Source: Anagrus nilaparvatae
Taxonomy: Eukaryota > Arthropoda > Insecta > Hymenoptera > Mymaridae
Length of the DNA stretch: 64,000 nucleotides
Assembly: GCA_022575985.1 (NCBI GenBank)
Contig: JAKSXM010000036.1
Location: 868,001 to 932,000, forward strand
Reading direction: 5' to 3'
Below are positions 33,861 through 45,800 of the stretch, piece after piece; positions within the stretch are counted from its first letter, which is position 1; each line of letters opens with the position of its first letter. The translations under genes and the position numbers were made by a program. Under the pieces are notes generated by a model. The model was given only the letters and a program-made list of their open reading frames with translations. It ran no database searches and was not told where the DNA came from.

Positions 33861-35690
33861 TGGTTCCACCAGACGTATACATTCTATTAATTTACTTACC
33901 ATTTAAAATTATTTTTACATTATATACCAAATTATTAAATTGTTATACCAAATTTATATACTATAAGGTTACTATATATTTTTGTATTCAATGCAAATAA
34001 ACTCTTGTCTTATTAAAATTCAACACATTCACAATTTTGTTTAATTTTTTGTATTAATTGTGTTAATTTTAATTTTGTGAACTGAAAGGGTGTCAATCTA
34101 AATTAAACATTGGTTTTAAAAAAAGATAAACGAACTTCTTATTTTAAATAAATCTGTCTTTAATCAAGTAAATACTGCTATTTCAATACATTAGTCTCCA
34201 TAATTTCATTAAAAGCAGCGTATCGGGACATTTTTATTTCGTATCTCTCATTATTACTATTTTTAATTTAGTCACCTTTAAAAAAATTCGTTAAAAAAAA
34301 AATTAAGAAATACATGTTTTATGTGTTAATAAAAAAAACTTAAACATCAGAACACATGTAAAGGATAATAAACATGATATTAAATTAATAAAAAATAATA
34401 ATACATTAAAATTAAGATTATTCTCTTTTTAATATCCATAAAAATATAAAAATAATTTACATAATTTCATTAATCTAGAAAAAAACACAAAACAAAAAAC
34501 TTTATAATCTCATTAAAAAGTACATTTTTTATTCACATAAGAAATAGTATATATTTTCTATAATTACAATACTACGTACATTTTATATCACACCCATAAT
34601 CTTTAGTTCCTTATCATTAAAATTTAATCTAATAAAAAATCAAATTGATGCTCATTTTACGTAACGCCCTTTTATTATTAAAAAAATTTGCTTTTTTTTA
34701 AAAAAAAAAGAAGCTTCTGCATAATATACAGGGTGTAAATTTCCAAATAAATGCTAACAATAAAAACGCCCTCTTGTATTTTTTTTCTCTCTATTCTTTT
34801 TTTACTCTTAATTATGCTTCAGTATGTCCTTTAATAACCGACAATATACACATAAACACGAGAGAGGATTGCACGCGATATCTTTTAGAATATATATGCA
34901 CTTTACGTTGTTGCAAAAATAAAATTACACCTTTTACAGACTCGGCTTGCACCTCGTAACACCCTTTAAAAAAAAATTTATACTTGTTTTAGATCATACA
35001 ACGTACATATATATATATATGCATACAAGTCGCTAATGAAGACGAATGTGGCGGAATAAAATTCGCAATAATATTCCATCTGCTTGCGTTTATGTATTAT
35101 AATACATTTAAAAAAAGATTACAAAAAAAATACTTCTTCCGAGTATTATAGACATAGTTTTCATATATAACTTTGGTTATAATATAATATGTGCATATAA
35201 TATAAGCTCAAAGTGCCGGGGGAGTTTAGTATGTATATTAGTGGATAATGATCAACGGAAGTGTTCGTGTTAAAATATGCAGATCCAAAGAGAGTAAGAA
35301 GCCTAAATTATTGAAGCACGAAGTTTAAATTTTAGAAGCTGATATGTTTTAGAGGACAAAAGGTGAAAATGATAATGATAATGATGTTAATAATAATAAT
35401 AATAATTATGATAATGATGAAATATTGTATTATTACATATTATAGTCTGTGAGAATTAATAATTTAAAGATAAAGTACGTGTATCTTATTATTCAAGAAA
35501 CGTAATATTTATTCTAATTATAGGTTTTGATAAGGATTTTTATTTTAATTAATTTTTTTTTAGCTGCAGAAATAAAAATCACGATTTTGTGGTTATTTTC
35601 GGTAACTAAGATGAAAAAAGGTCTTTCGAGAATTTTTCGGGTCGCTTATTCCAAAAATTAGCTAAAATCACATGCAGTTAAGGTTATTTT
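33861..35690. other. AT-rich intergenic DNA
   Basis: No protein or RNA gene was recognised. The stretch from about 34725 to 35240 is richer in mixed sequence, starts with a CAGGGTGTAA word and shows GTAACACCC near 34957, hinting at an inverted-repeat element, but the pairing is too short to call. ATATAT and AATAAT tracts occur near 35010 and 35385-35410. Confidence 0.4.
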
Positions 35691-35697
35691 TGCAATA

Positions 35698-36799
35698 CAG
35701 TAAAACCCCGATATTCGCGGTTAATGCGTTCCACAAAAGTGCCGCGAATACCGAAGTATTGTTTCTTATATATAATAAGGGGTTAGGTCCTGAAGTTTGA
35801 AAAAAATTGAATTTTTTTTTGAAAATATTAAAACCGGGTGCAGATTTTTCACTTTTGGTCAAGAAAGTACGTGAAGGCATTTTTTTCCAATTTAAACCAG
35901 TTTCATCACAATATTTGATCTGTTACATAACCTTTGTCTTGGATTAAACTTTTTAACTGTGATGGAAATATTGCAAATGCTTCTTGATCAGCACAAGCTT
36001 TTTCACCACTGAATGAGACGTTATGTAGAGAAAATCTACATTTAAATCTGTCAAACCAACCCCTACTAGCAAAAAAAGTTTCATTTGAAGATCCAATAGA
36101 TTGTTTTTTTAGAAATTTGTAAAATTCTAAAGCTTGTTGTCTTATGGCCAAACCACTCAGTGGAATTTTTTTATGAATCATATTTTGCATCCATATAATT
36201 AGCATGTCTTCCATTTTTTCTAAGTTTTCTAAAGTAAAAATATTTTACTTAAAATCATTTAAATATACGACCGAGGGAATGAAAAAATTACCATCTCTAC
36301 TAATTTTACAAAATTTAGCATTTGGTCCCAACTTTCATGCACTTAGCTTAATTTTTTCTTTATTTTTACGAATTGAACGGATAGTAGACTCGTTAACCAA
36401 GAATTTTCTATCTATTGATGCAATTTTTTCATTACTTTCCAAAAGCTGAATTATTTTCATTTTTTGCGCCAAATCCATCACTGATTTTTTCCGTTCAACT
36501 TTTTTCATAGGTGATTTATTTTTTGGAGCCATGATTTAATAAATTTAATAAATTAATTACATACAACAAAAAATTTTTATAATTTCAAAATGGTTATAAA
36601 ATATAAATAAATAAAAATAAACAGAAGACTAAATAATATAGCCAAAAAAATTGAAAATTTAAATCAATATTCAAAAATTTAAAAAAAAATTTTACTGAAA
36701 AACCGCGAATTTGCGAAGCATCTACCGTGAATATTGAAGCATGGTATTATTATAAAAACTGCGAATACAAAAGCCCGCGAATATACCGGGGTTTTACTA
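35698..36799 (-). mobile_element. Internally deleted Tigger/pogo element
   Basis: The terminal repeats are CAGTAAAACCCCGATATTCG at 35698 and CGCGAATATACCGGGG followed by TTTTACTA ending at 36799, with TA on both sides (35696-35697, 36800-36801). These match the Tigger style of end (CAGTA..CC..G.TATTCGCGG). Inside, on the minus strand, is only the DNA-binding half of a transposase. At 1102 bp it is less than half of a full element; the catalytic DDE part is absent. Confidence 0.85.
35906..36532 (-). pseudogene. Tigger transposase N-terminal DNA-binding region (CENP-B type), catalytic domain missing
   Basis: One reading frame runs from the ATG at 36532 to 35906, interrupted by two in-frame stops (around 36334 and 36250). 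The first part, with KMKIIQLLESNEKIASIDRK and VNESTIRSIRKNKEKI, is the CENP-B N-terminal helix-turn-helix. The second, from MEDMLIIWMQNMIHKKIPLS to FFASRGWFDRFKCRFSL, is the second helix-turn-helix (Tc5/CENP-B type), which helps bind the transposon ends. The DDE nuclease that would follow is gone. A full-length relative is a nuclear cut-and-paste enzyme; this copy could at most give a short binding protein, and the stops argue against even that. Confidence 0.85.
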
Positions 36800-36801
36800 T
36801 A

Positions 36802-37559
36802 TTCATTAACCAATAATCAGTACTTAAATTTTGTAAGTTCTATTCTTAAATTTGAGTACAGAAAAGTTTTCTTCTCAAATATGAGAACCGAAAATTTCTG
36901 TTGTTCTCAAGTATGAAAATTTTTTCGACATGATATATAATGCAAGCCGTCAAAAAGCCAGCTGTCCGTCTGACGTTGTGTTATCTTTTTTGAACGCTCC
37001 CTAAACTAAAAATACGTCTTTAAAAAAAATAAATATTTGGAGGTTTGATGTAGAAAGATGCGTACTCATTGAAATGAAATTTTATTTATATTTTTGTTAT
37101 GTATTAATCTCTATTTCCATTTATAAATTTTCTCACACATACTACCACCCTTTAAACTAAATAAATCATTACAATATTATCATCGTATTTAATTACATAA
37201 ACTATTCATATTATTTTTCCTTAAAAAAAAAAAAATTTATAACAAAGTACGCAGTATTAAATGTATTTAATCATTCACAAAATATTAATAAAACATATAA
37301 TAAATACGCACAATAAGTATCATCTTAAATTGATAAATTTATAACATTAAAATGAAATGATAAAAATAAAATAATATCTTTATGAAATGTTTCTTTTTCT
37401 CAAAAATTATATGATTCATTTAAAAAATAAAAACCGATATAATATAAGCTATTTTATCTATTATTTTTTTTCAGCTTAATAGCTATTTACTAGGAGTGGA
37501 AATGTAGGATTACACAATGGATTTAAACAAAAAAAATTCTTAATGATGTTCTATCGTGG
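36802..37559. other. AT-rich intergenic DNA
   Basis: No coding frame, repeat or motif stands out. Confidence 0.4.
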
Positions 37560-37745
37560 GTTCTAGGATTGAGGCATCTGCACAATGTTAAATTACGGGA
37601 TAATGCCCGGTATTATGCATATAATTCAGTCTAAAGTGCTTCCAGGGCACTATAACCCAGCGTAGGGTTTGAAAAAGATTGTGCAACTCCTTGATCATAG
37701 GTTACAGCACAATCAACAATAAAAAAATTAAATTCAAACACTGCA
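37560..37745 (-). repeat. LINE-like 3' fragment, copy 2
   Basis: Inverted relative of 28700-28815: the complement reads ATGATCAAGGAGTTGCACAA, AACCCTACGCTGGGTTATAG and GGAAGCACTTTAGACTGAAT in the same order. Base differences are frequent, so the two copies are old. Non-coding. Confidence 0.5.
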
Positions 37746-39627
37746 TCACAAAATACTTACCGATATGAGCAGATATATCCAGTCTCATACCAAATCCTAT
37801 AATACAGGGTAAGAAAACCTTTTTGTAAATTTTAATGAAATAACCCTTTGTTAGAAATAATTTTAAATATTTATGTTTAAAATTTTATTTTAGGTAGAGA
37901 AACAAAGACCATGCGAACGAAGACACACAATGTCATCTCTAAGGGTAGATGTATATATTTTCGCCTTTGGGTCTGAAAGGTTGCTTTAGCTCCACTATAA
38001 AAAAAATTTTAAAACAGTAAACACTAACAGTAATTTTCTCAGATGAAAAAGAATTACCCATATATATTTTTAAATAAAATATTAAATATTATGTTTATAT
38101 GTACATATGAATATAAATAAATTAATGTAAAAAATAATGTTAAGCTACATAAAAATAAGAATATAATATTTCTTAAATGTATATCTTGTTTTATAGTATA
38201 AATATGATAATACGGTTTAATTTACACTAAAAAAAATAAATGTGAACATCAATCATAATATAAAATATCAAATAAATAGAAATATGTACAAGAACTTTGT
38301 TATTTTTATAAATATTATTTTATTTAATTTTTCCTCTAAGTAGTCCAGACGCGGCCCATAAGGCCTGTGGATTCAAAAGTAAGTGACCGATAAACTTAAA
38401 TTTTTTGGTGTGCTAATAATAAATTTTTTTAACCTTTTTCCGGAAAATGGTTACGTTCATGTTTCACGTTCCCATCATCCCGCTACAGAGCAATTTATGT
38501 AACTTTTGGCCATTGTTTTAATGCTCAGAGTACTTGAGCCCATATTAACATTATAGGACATTTACGCTTTGTTTTCATATTCCAAGCCTTGAAATGATCT
38601 GTAGCGGAAAACTAACTATGTTTAGACAAAATACTAACCTTTTCGTAATTTATATATCAGAACAGAACTGCCAGTAGTTATAAATAATTTTTTTTTTTAG
38701 CAAAATTTGAAACACTACAAGAATGACTCAAAATATTCTAAAATGGGTAATAGTGTAAAATCTAATTATTTTTTGGAAAAAAAATCAATGATTTCGTAAA
38801 CTATATAGTATATACTCAAAAACAGAACTGCCACTGTTTAGGATAAATTTTTTATTCATAAGTGGGATAGATTAACTAAACGTCAAGGTATTAAAAAAAA
38901 AAGTTATAACCTACTCTGCATACGTTTAAAATATACTAAACATACATACCAAATCGTAATAGTTATTTATGAAACAAGTTATAATATATACAAAATGCGA
39001 AGGTTTACAGGGCCCGAGGTGCTTAGCACCGAGTAAAGTAGCTTTTTACCAACAAAAAGATTCATTTTACGATTGAATCCTTTAAAAAGATTTTATTTCA
39101 AACTGATTCCTTTGAAAAGGTTATATCTTAATTTAAATTATATCGTTTTTGTTTCTATAATAAAAAGAATTTTTTTGAGAAAAAAAAGTCTTTTGATAAG
39201 TCTTATAACCTTCATTTCATGATAAATTATATAGGTTATCAGTAATTTATTTTTATGAAGCAATAATTGTAGCCTTATGAAGAAATAAATTTGTCGTTAG
39301 AATAATTGTTTAGATAAGCTCTTTCAATAATTAAATTTAGAATCCTTATTAATAATTTATGTATTTATTTAATAACAAAATTGAATACAAAAAATTATAT
39401 ATCCAAAATTAAATTTTTATAATATACATAACGCATTAAATGATTAAATAATTTAGATTAAGTATTTGAAATAATTTAATATGGGTACTTTTACATTTTA
39501 CAATATAGGAACAGTATACATACTGCCCCCCTCCCCCCTCGCCACGTATATCCGAATGAAAAGCCCTTTTGCACTTTTTTTCCTTAATGTTATTAAAGTT
39601 TATGAACAATATTTTTTCAAAGTCCAA
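37746..39627. other. Intergenic DNA
   Basis: Nothing gene-like. Near 38625-38850 two blocks share AACAGAACTGCCA about 165 bp apart. A perfect short palindrome around GGTGCTTAGCACC occurs at 39020-39032. Confidence 0.4.
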
Positions 39628-39985
39628 ATAAACTGAGCATATATTGGTAAAGTAACAAAAAAATTTTCAGGAGCATAAATGTTCAAAAGTTAAGAAACGT
39701 TCGCTGTCCTTTTGCTTCACTATCCACTTTGTGTATTAACATGTGGCTTAAAATTTGGATTTAAATTTTTCTGTAGAGTGCACATGACATATTTAAGTCC
39801 CAAGAATTCATTTTTTTCAACAAAATAAATTTTTATGCAGTCCTCTAAGGGAATCGTCCTATTGAATTCTGTCCCTCTGTTTTAGCTATTTTTAAGATTT
39901 CCACCATTTTACTAGTTCACAGTCTACATTTACACTGCATTTTTTTAAATTTAAATACTCATTTATGAACCGTAAAAAAAATTAA
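39628..39985 (+). repeat. Dispersed repeat, copy 1 (pair with 56850-57180)
   Basis: GAGCATATATTGGTAAAGTA, TTTTCAGGAGCATAAATGTT, ATTAACATGTGGCTTAAAAT, ATTCATTTTTTTCAACAAAA, ATGCAGTCCTCTAAGGGAAT and ACTCATTTATGAACCGT are all found in the same order and orientation, with substitutions, at 56850-57180. It spans about 350 bp, is non-coding and of unknown family. Confidence 0.7.
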
Positions 39986-40164
39986 AGTTTTTGTTATGCA
40001 TGATCTAGGCAGGTTTGTCTAATAAAAATACAATACAAAATTTAATAATATGAAATAATTACGGATATCCTTTTATTAATTTATCATAAAACACTTTTAG
40101 CTAACATAAATTATAATCATAATTTTAGAAATATTAAATACCGGAATTTTACATAATTACTAAT

Positions 40165-41020
40165 CCGATACCAACACTCTGGGCAGCCCGAAAATAGACA
40201 AAATCTTGCGACAACAATTTATCACCGTAGCAGTTAAAATGTTATTAACTATAAATTTTTCAGGCCACTTTGAATGAGCATCAACAAGTAAAAAAAATAA
40301 GAGATCTTTAAAAGGCCCCGCAAAATCAATATATACATATGATCGAAGGGAACCACTGCTGGGTCCTATATGCGTTTTTCCACCGATGCAGGATTACTTT
40401 TGTACATGTTGCATTCTCTGCAATTTTTTGTTAATTTTTCTATATCGTTACCCATATAGGGCCACTAACAGTCACTTCTAGCCAAGTTTTTCATTTTTAC
40501 AAAGCCAAAGTGCTCAATGTGGATTTGCTGCAATATTCTTGCTTTTAACTTAACAGGAATCACAACTTGATTGCCTATCATAAGAACATCATATTATAAT
40601 TAAAAATCGGAAAAGATGCTGTTCCAAACAACCTTCGAAACAAGTTTTTTTTTCATTTTTAAGCGTTTCAATAACTTTAAGTAATTCAGGATCTTTTTTT
40701 GATTCACTTTCAATATTCTTTGACTGTAAACGGAAGTCAGACATTATATCAATAAAAAATGCATCTGTAACATCTATATTTGAAATTTTATTTGCAACTG
40801 ACAACCGTGAAAGGCAATCAGTGTTAGCGTTATCCACAGACTTTTTAAATTCAATTGTATATCGAAAACCACGTAGTAAAATAGCATAATGCTGCATTCG
40901 TATTGCACTGAAAACTGCGAGGCTTTTATCGAATAAAAAAATTTGTTGAATTGCTCGGTTATCTGTAATAAGAATAAAATTTCGTAAAAAATAGTAGATT
41001 ATTATTATTTTAAAATACAA
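40165..41020 (-). pseudogene. Ty3/Gypsy-type LTR retrotransposon pol fragment (RNase H end and integrase)
   Basis: On the minus strand, frame 41020-40589 gives the end of RNase H (ILITDNRAIQQIFLFDKS, SAIRMQHYAILLRGFRYTIE, then DNANTDCLSRLS). Downstream, in broken frames, come a zinc-binding integrase head (RILQQIHIEHFGFVKMKNLA near 40510, CRECNMY near 40410) and the integrase core start (YVYIDFAGPFKDLLFFLLVD then AHSKWPE near 40290), ending with SIFGLPRVL near 40180. The integrase inserts the DNA copy of the retrotransposon. The fragment lacks reverse transcriptase, LTRs and most of the core, and contains stops; it is a dead relic. Confidence 0.85.
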
Positions 41021-41169
41021 ATTAAAACTTAAATTTTTTTTTATTGACTAATATAACTTTAATTTTCAAGCTTTAGCCTTAATTTCTTAAATCATGCAAA
41101 ATTAAAAATAAAGCAATAGATTCTCATAAATTGTACGATTTATCATGAAATGCTCGTATACAATTTTTT

Positions 41170-42480
41170 TTTTGTCAAGAAAACACTTCTTTTCCAGATG
41201 AGACGTCATATATCAACTTGCTAGAGAAAAATCGGCAGACCTCCTCATTATAAGTGAACAATGAATCCAATCAGGCTTCCCGAACTGGTTTCTGGATGAG
41301 CTGGGTACTGCGGCCATCTGCGTAGTGAACCCAAGAAAGGTTTTGGTATACAGGAGAAAGGCTTTGACAGAGGCTTTGTCTGGATTAAGGCAAATGTTGT
41401 TACGTACATAAGCGTGTACTGAACGCTAAATGAGCTTAGGCAGGACTCTCTGAGTCCAAGTTCAATAGCCTGGAAGATGCAGTAAGGGACATGACCGGTG
41501 AAATTATCATAGCAGGCAATCTCAACACGAGTTCTGTAATGTGGGGTACGACTGAAACGGATGCAAGAGGAAATGAGATACTCGCCTTGTCGGACAGGCT
41601 CAACTTGGCTGTACTAAATTTAGGTAGCACTACAATTTTCAGATGGCCAGGCAGCAGACAGACCATTCCCAAATTTTGGAGGACTTCTCAGAGAGTGACC
41701 ACCAATATATCTCTTTTGAGGTGCATGACGAGCGACGACAAATACGAAGTGAGGAAGCACAAAATTGCTGTGGATGGAATATTAAGCGACTAAACCGTGA
41801 AATATTGGGGAACACGCTTAGAAGACGAGAAAACATTATTCTTGGAAAAGCAATAAGACTAAGAAATATTGACGATGCAGAGGAAATAGTTAAGAAAATC
41901 ATGACCCTGCTGGAAAAAGCATATAACAAAGCCATGCCGAAAAGACGGACCCTAGAAGGAAGACTACCAGCCTACTGGTGGTATGCAGAAATAGCCCGTC
42001 TAAGGAGTCCAAGCTTAACGACGAGAAAGAGATCCACATGTGGAAGGACCGGAACAGCCACTGATAGCAGAGCACAAGACTTAGAGAGGGAGGAAGATAA
42101 TGACTTAAAAGAAGATGACGAGGTGTATATCCACGAATTCACAAAGTAGAAGCTTCTAACAGCAGTAGACTCGCTCAAAAATCGAAAGGCACTAGGACCT
42201 GATGGAATGCCCACTGAGATACTAAAGATAGCCACGTATAAGTATCCACAACTTATCCTGTGCATGTACAGGATTACTATAGATACAGCCAAAAAAAACT
42301 AAGAGAAGATATTGCAACCAAGGATACTGAGGGCCGTAGAAACTACAGGAGATCTTTCTCTCCATCAATGCGGGTTTCGCCGAGGAAAGTCAACTATCGA
42401 TTCAATTTTTCCGGGTCATCGAGAACGCAAAGACAGGGAATCATTACTCGAGAAAAATCACGCTCTTAGTGACCCTTGAA
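41170..42480 (+). pseudogene. R1-like LINE ORF2 relic: endonuclease and start of reverse transcriptase
   Basis: Plus-strand frames, shifted several times, give an AP-type endonuclease: LAREKSADLLIISEQ and NWFLDELGTAAICVVNP at about 41220-41330, then GEIIIAGNLNTSSVMWGTTE, TDARGNEILALSDRLNLAVL and FRWPGSRQTIP to 41670, and SDHQYISFEV at about 41700. A linker follows to 42150, then the first reverse transcriptase words (LLTAVDSLKNRKALGPDGMP near 42160; RILRAVETTGDLSLHQCGFR then RGKSTIDSIF near 42310-42400). In the endonuclease the usual GDxN word reads AGNLN, so a catalytic Asp appears lost. The element stops before the catalytic part of the reverse transcriptase. Base composition here is clearly richer in GC than the surroundings. 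Confidence 0.88.
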
Positions 42481-43696
42481 TGCATTCAACTCATGAAGAT
42501 ATGATACCTATAACTCGTCTATAGACGCAAACCCGGAATAACCTTGCTTTCGAGTTTTGAATCATAGAAATAGTCTGATTCAGGTTTTCATTTCTCTTTA
42601 CGGTGAGAACTAAGTTTTTAAGCCCGGAATAACGCTAAAACCGAGTTTTGTTTTTAAAATTTCCGGGTTTACGGTTCTATGTGTACATTTACTTGTGATA
42701 CCGCAATCAATCTTAGATGGTAGGGTAATATTTATTTTTTATTCATCTTTTATTTATTATTTTATGTATTCATTTGATTTAAGACTCTATTTAAAATATA
42801 TATTTTTTACAGATGATGAAAATACGTAAGTTACGATGACAATACGTAGGAATACAAACAGAAGGAATGACAGAATCTTCTACCTGCCTGGGAGTCAAAT
42901 AATGCAAGTGGAACGATGCAGTTCATGAATAGAACTAAATGACCTTGAACCTGTCCTGAAGTAATGTGAAAACGGTCCTGGGATAAGCTCATACAAGGTA
43001 AGAAGGGGGAGGAGTTTTAATGGATATGCCTAGGTAAGGGTGAGTCCCAAATAACTTTACCTTGTAAAAAGTACCCTTAACTATATTTTTACACCAATTT
43101 AATTATTTGGATACTTTTGCATATAAAATTCGTTGTTTTAGAAACGTTTTTTTTTTGGGTTTTATGCCTTTTTCATAATTATATTATTATTGGCCCAAAA
43201 TTCCTAATTTTTGTATCATACTCGTCGAGAAACTTTTTTTATGTTCAACAAAAAAGTGAAAAGAAAAATCATAAGAAAAAATAGAATACATTTTTTGAGC
43301 TTCTTCAGCAACCCAAAATTTTAGTACATTTTTCGTTTATTTTGCGTAATTTTTAATGTATACGATCTCATAGCCTTAAGGGATCGCTAAATTTTTTTTT
43401 TAATTATATTGTCTTCATTTGTAGTCTAGAAATAATAATTAGGCAGTTTGAAAGGCTTTTGCCAGATCTGATTACACTTTTTTATACTTATTATAATGAT
43501 AGTTTAAAATAATATAATTATAATGGGTGAATTAAAATGAAGTGAGAGTGAAACTGACAGTCAGTTCTTCGGAACTGCAGAAAAGTATTTTTGGCTTATC
43601 GTTTCCTTTTTTTATTATATACTACTTTATTAGGCTATGTAGGTCTAAGTCTTGTGATAGAATTTTTTTTTTATTAACGACTTCCTTAAGTTATGT
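42481..43696. other. Intergenic DNA
   Basis: From 42500 to 42670 CCCGGAATAAC and CCGGGTTT words recur in a decayed repeat. The rest is AT-rich. No gene seen. Confidence 0.4.
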
Positions 43697-43704
43697 ATGT
43701 GTAT

Positions 43705-45032
43705 TAGGGTGATTCAAAAAACAAAAAAAGTACTTGAAATTAGCCTTCATGGAGTATGTTGTTGTACACATGATACCAAGATACCATGGCAAATTTCAGC
43801 CCATTTGGTGACGTTTTAGAGGTCGCGCAAGTCTCTAGAAGCTTTTTAAAAATTGAAAAACGAGGGCAGCTCACAATGGGTTCACAAAATTTTTTTTAAA
43901 GGCTTTAAATATGCTTAGGGGTACGTTTTTTTGGTTACTGGTTTCAAAAATTATGATCCCAGAACATAAAAATGTGTTAAAAACCCATAAATTCCCCTTT
44001 TTCACCTTTTTTTACACCCTTTTTTTAGGGTAATTTTCCCAATTTTTCGCTAAAAATTCATAAAAAACCAATGGAAAACTGTTATCTTAGTTAGTTCTCT
44101 AAAAATGTGATTTACTGATGGCATATTATATGCAAATAAAGTATTTTCTTCCCGTTTAAACCCTATATTAAGGTTACAATTAGCCCAAAATAAGGGTTGA
44201 ACTACCACAAATATCACAAAAAATGGTATAATTTGCTAAATTTGATGTTTAATAAAGTTATTGCTTATATTTGATGTAAGATATTATTATTTTACAAAAA
44301 AAAGCAAAATATACAACCCCTAGGAATGAAAACCACCCCCTTATTTTATTTCAACCCTTAAATTTAATATTCATTTATTAAAGAAATAAAATAATGGTTG
44401 AAATAAAATAAGGGGGTGGTTTTCATTCCTAGGGGTTATATATTTTGCTTTTTTTGTAAACTAATCATATTTTACATCAAATATAAACAATAACTTTGTT
44501 AAGCATCAAATTTAACAAATTATACTTTTTTTTTGTGACATTTGGGGTAGTTCAACCCTTATTTTGGGCTGATTGAAACCTTAATATAGGGGTGAAACGG
44601 GAAGAAAATACTTTATTTGCATATAATATGCAATCAGTAAATCACATTTTTAGAGAACTAACTAGGATAACAGTTTTCCATTGGTTTTTTATGAATTTTT
44701 AGCGAAAAATTGGGAAAATTACCCTAAAAAAAGGGTGTTTTTCGCCAATTTAGGGGTTTTAACCTATTTTTATGTTCTGAGACCATGATTTTTGAAATCA
44801 GCAACCAAAAAAACGTATCCTTAGGTATATTTAAGGCCTTTTAAAAAATTTTTGTGAATCCACTGTGAGCTGCTTTCGTTTTTCAATTTTGAAAAAGCTT
44901 CTAGAGACTTGCGCGACCTCTAAAACGTCACCAAATGGGCTCAAATTTGCCATGGTATCTTGGTATCATAAGTACAATAACATACTCCATGAAGAGCTAA
45001 TTTCAAGCACTTTTTTTTTTTGAATCACCCTA
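43705..45032. mobile_element. Palindromic hAT-type foldback element with intact 8-bp target duplication
   Basis: The element is one long inverted repeat: each half of about 650 bp is the complement of the other from the ends (TAGGGTGATTCAAAAAA at 43705; TTTTTTTGAATCACCCTA ending at 45032) to the centre near 44370. It is flanked by a perfect 8-bp direct duplication ATGTGTAT (43697-43704 and 45033-45040). An 8-bp duplication with T/CAGGG-type ends is the mark of hAT transposases. It has no open frame, so it is non-autonomous. The halves are very similar, suggesting a fairly young copy or continuing conversion between arms. Confidence 0.88.
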
Positions 45033-45249
45033 ATGTGTATGGCTTGTCGTATCGTTTTTTTATTAGCTAGATTTACAAAAATAAATTTTTAACCAAATAT
45101 TTGATTAATAATACATTATAATTATGTTTACTTTTTTAAATCGTGTAATTATAAAAGATTGAATTTACTTCTGACTAGATTTGATTGGTGATTCCTTAAT
45201 AATACAATTATTGATGTTAATGAGATTGATAGTGATTGATAGATAAGTT

Positions 45250-45800
45250 AGTTTATAATATGGCATTTGTTTCAAATAGAAGAATTTTTATTGTCAATCA
45301 GGAAATTAAAAAGTTGAAAAATTTAAGCATCTGGTATCTATCTCGATAGTTACCTGAAAAACATTGCATTCTATGGTATAGATCTTTAGTTGCTTCGGGT
45401 GGTGTATCAAGAAACGTTACACAACCACTATTTAACATACAAAAGCGCTGACTAAAATTATTTCAAATAATAATAACTACCTTGAAAATAATCAGTGTTA
45501 TTAATACTAACGGAAGTATTAACAACCTAATATTAAATGTTACAAAAAATTTTATTTTATAATCTATTTGCATATGCACTATAAAGTTATGGAATCTACT
45601 AGTACTACAAGATCCCAAAATTTAACCTTGTCTGATATTAGCTACAAGAAAGATTATCTTTTCAATGGTGTCACATACTTCAACTCAATTCCTAATAATT
45701 TAAAAATAAATATTAACTAATAGCAAAAAAAGTATTAAACAAAAAATACAGATCTTTATTTCCTTGTTTTCATTTTAGAATACTAATTGGAACTAACCTT
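45250..45800 (+). pseudogene. Decayed LINE C-terminal fragment
   Basis: Pieces read on the plus strand resemble the segment after the reverse transcriptase in Jockey/CR1-type elements: YRSLVASGGVSRNVTQPLFN with IQKR (about 45390-45450), then NGSINNLILNVTKNFIL, and finally FSMVSHTSTQFL and NSKKSIKQKIQIF near 45660-45760. Stops and shifts are frequent. It lies directly beyond the hAT-type foldback but is not part of it. Confidence 0.5.

Noticed and set aside
41639..42292. Minus-strand frames opposite the R1-like element
   Set aside because: They are shadows of the plus-strand endonuclease and linker frames.
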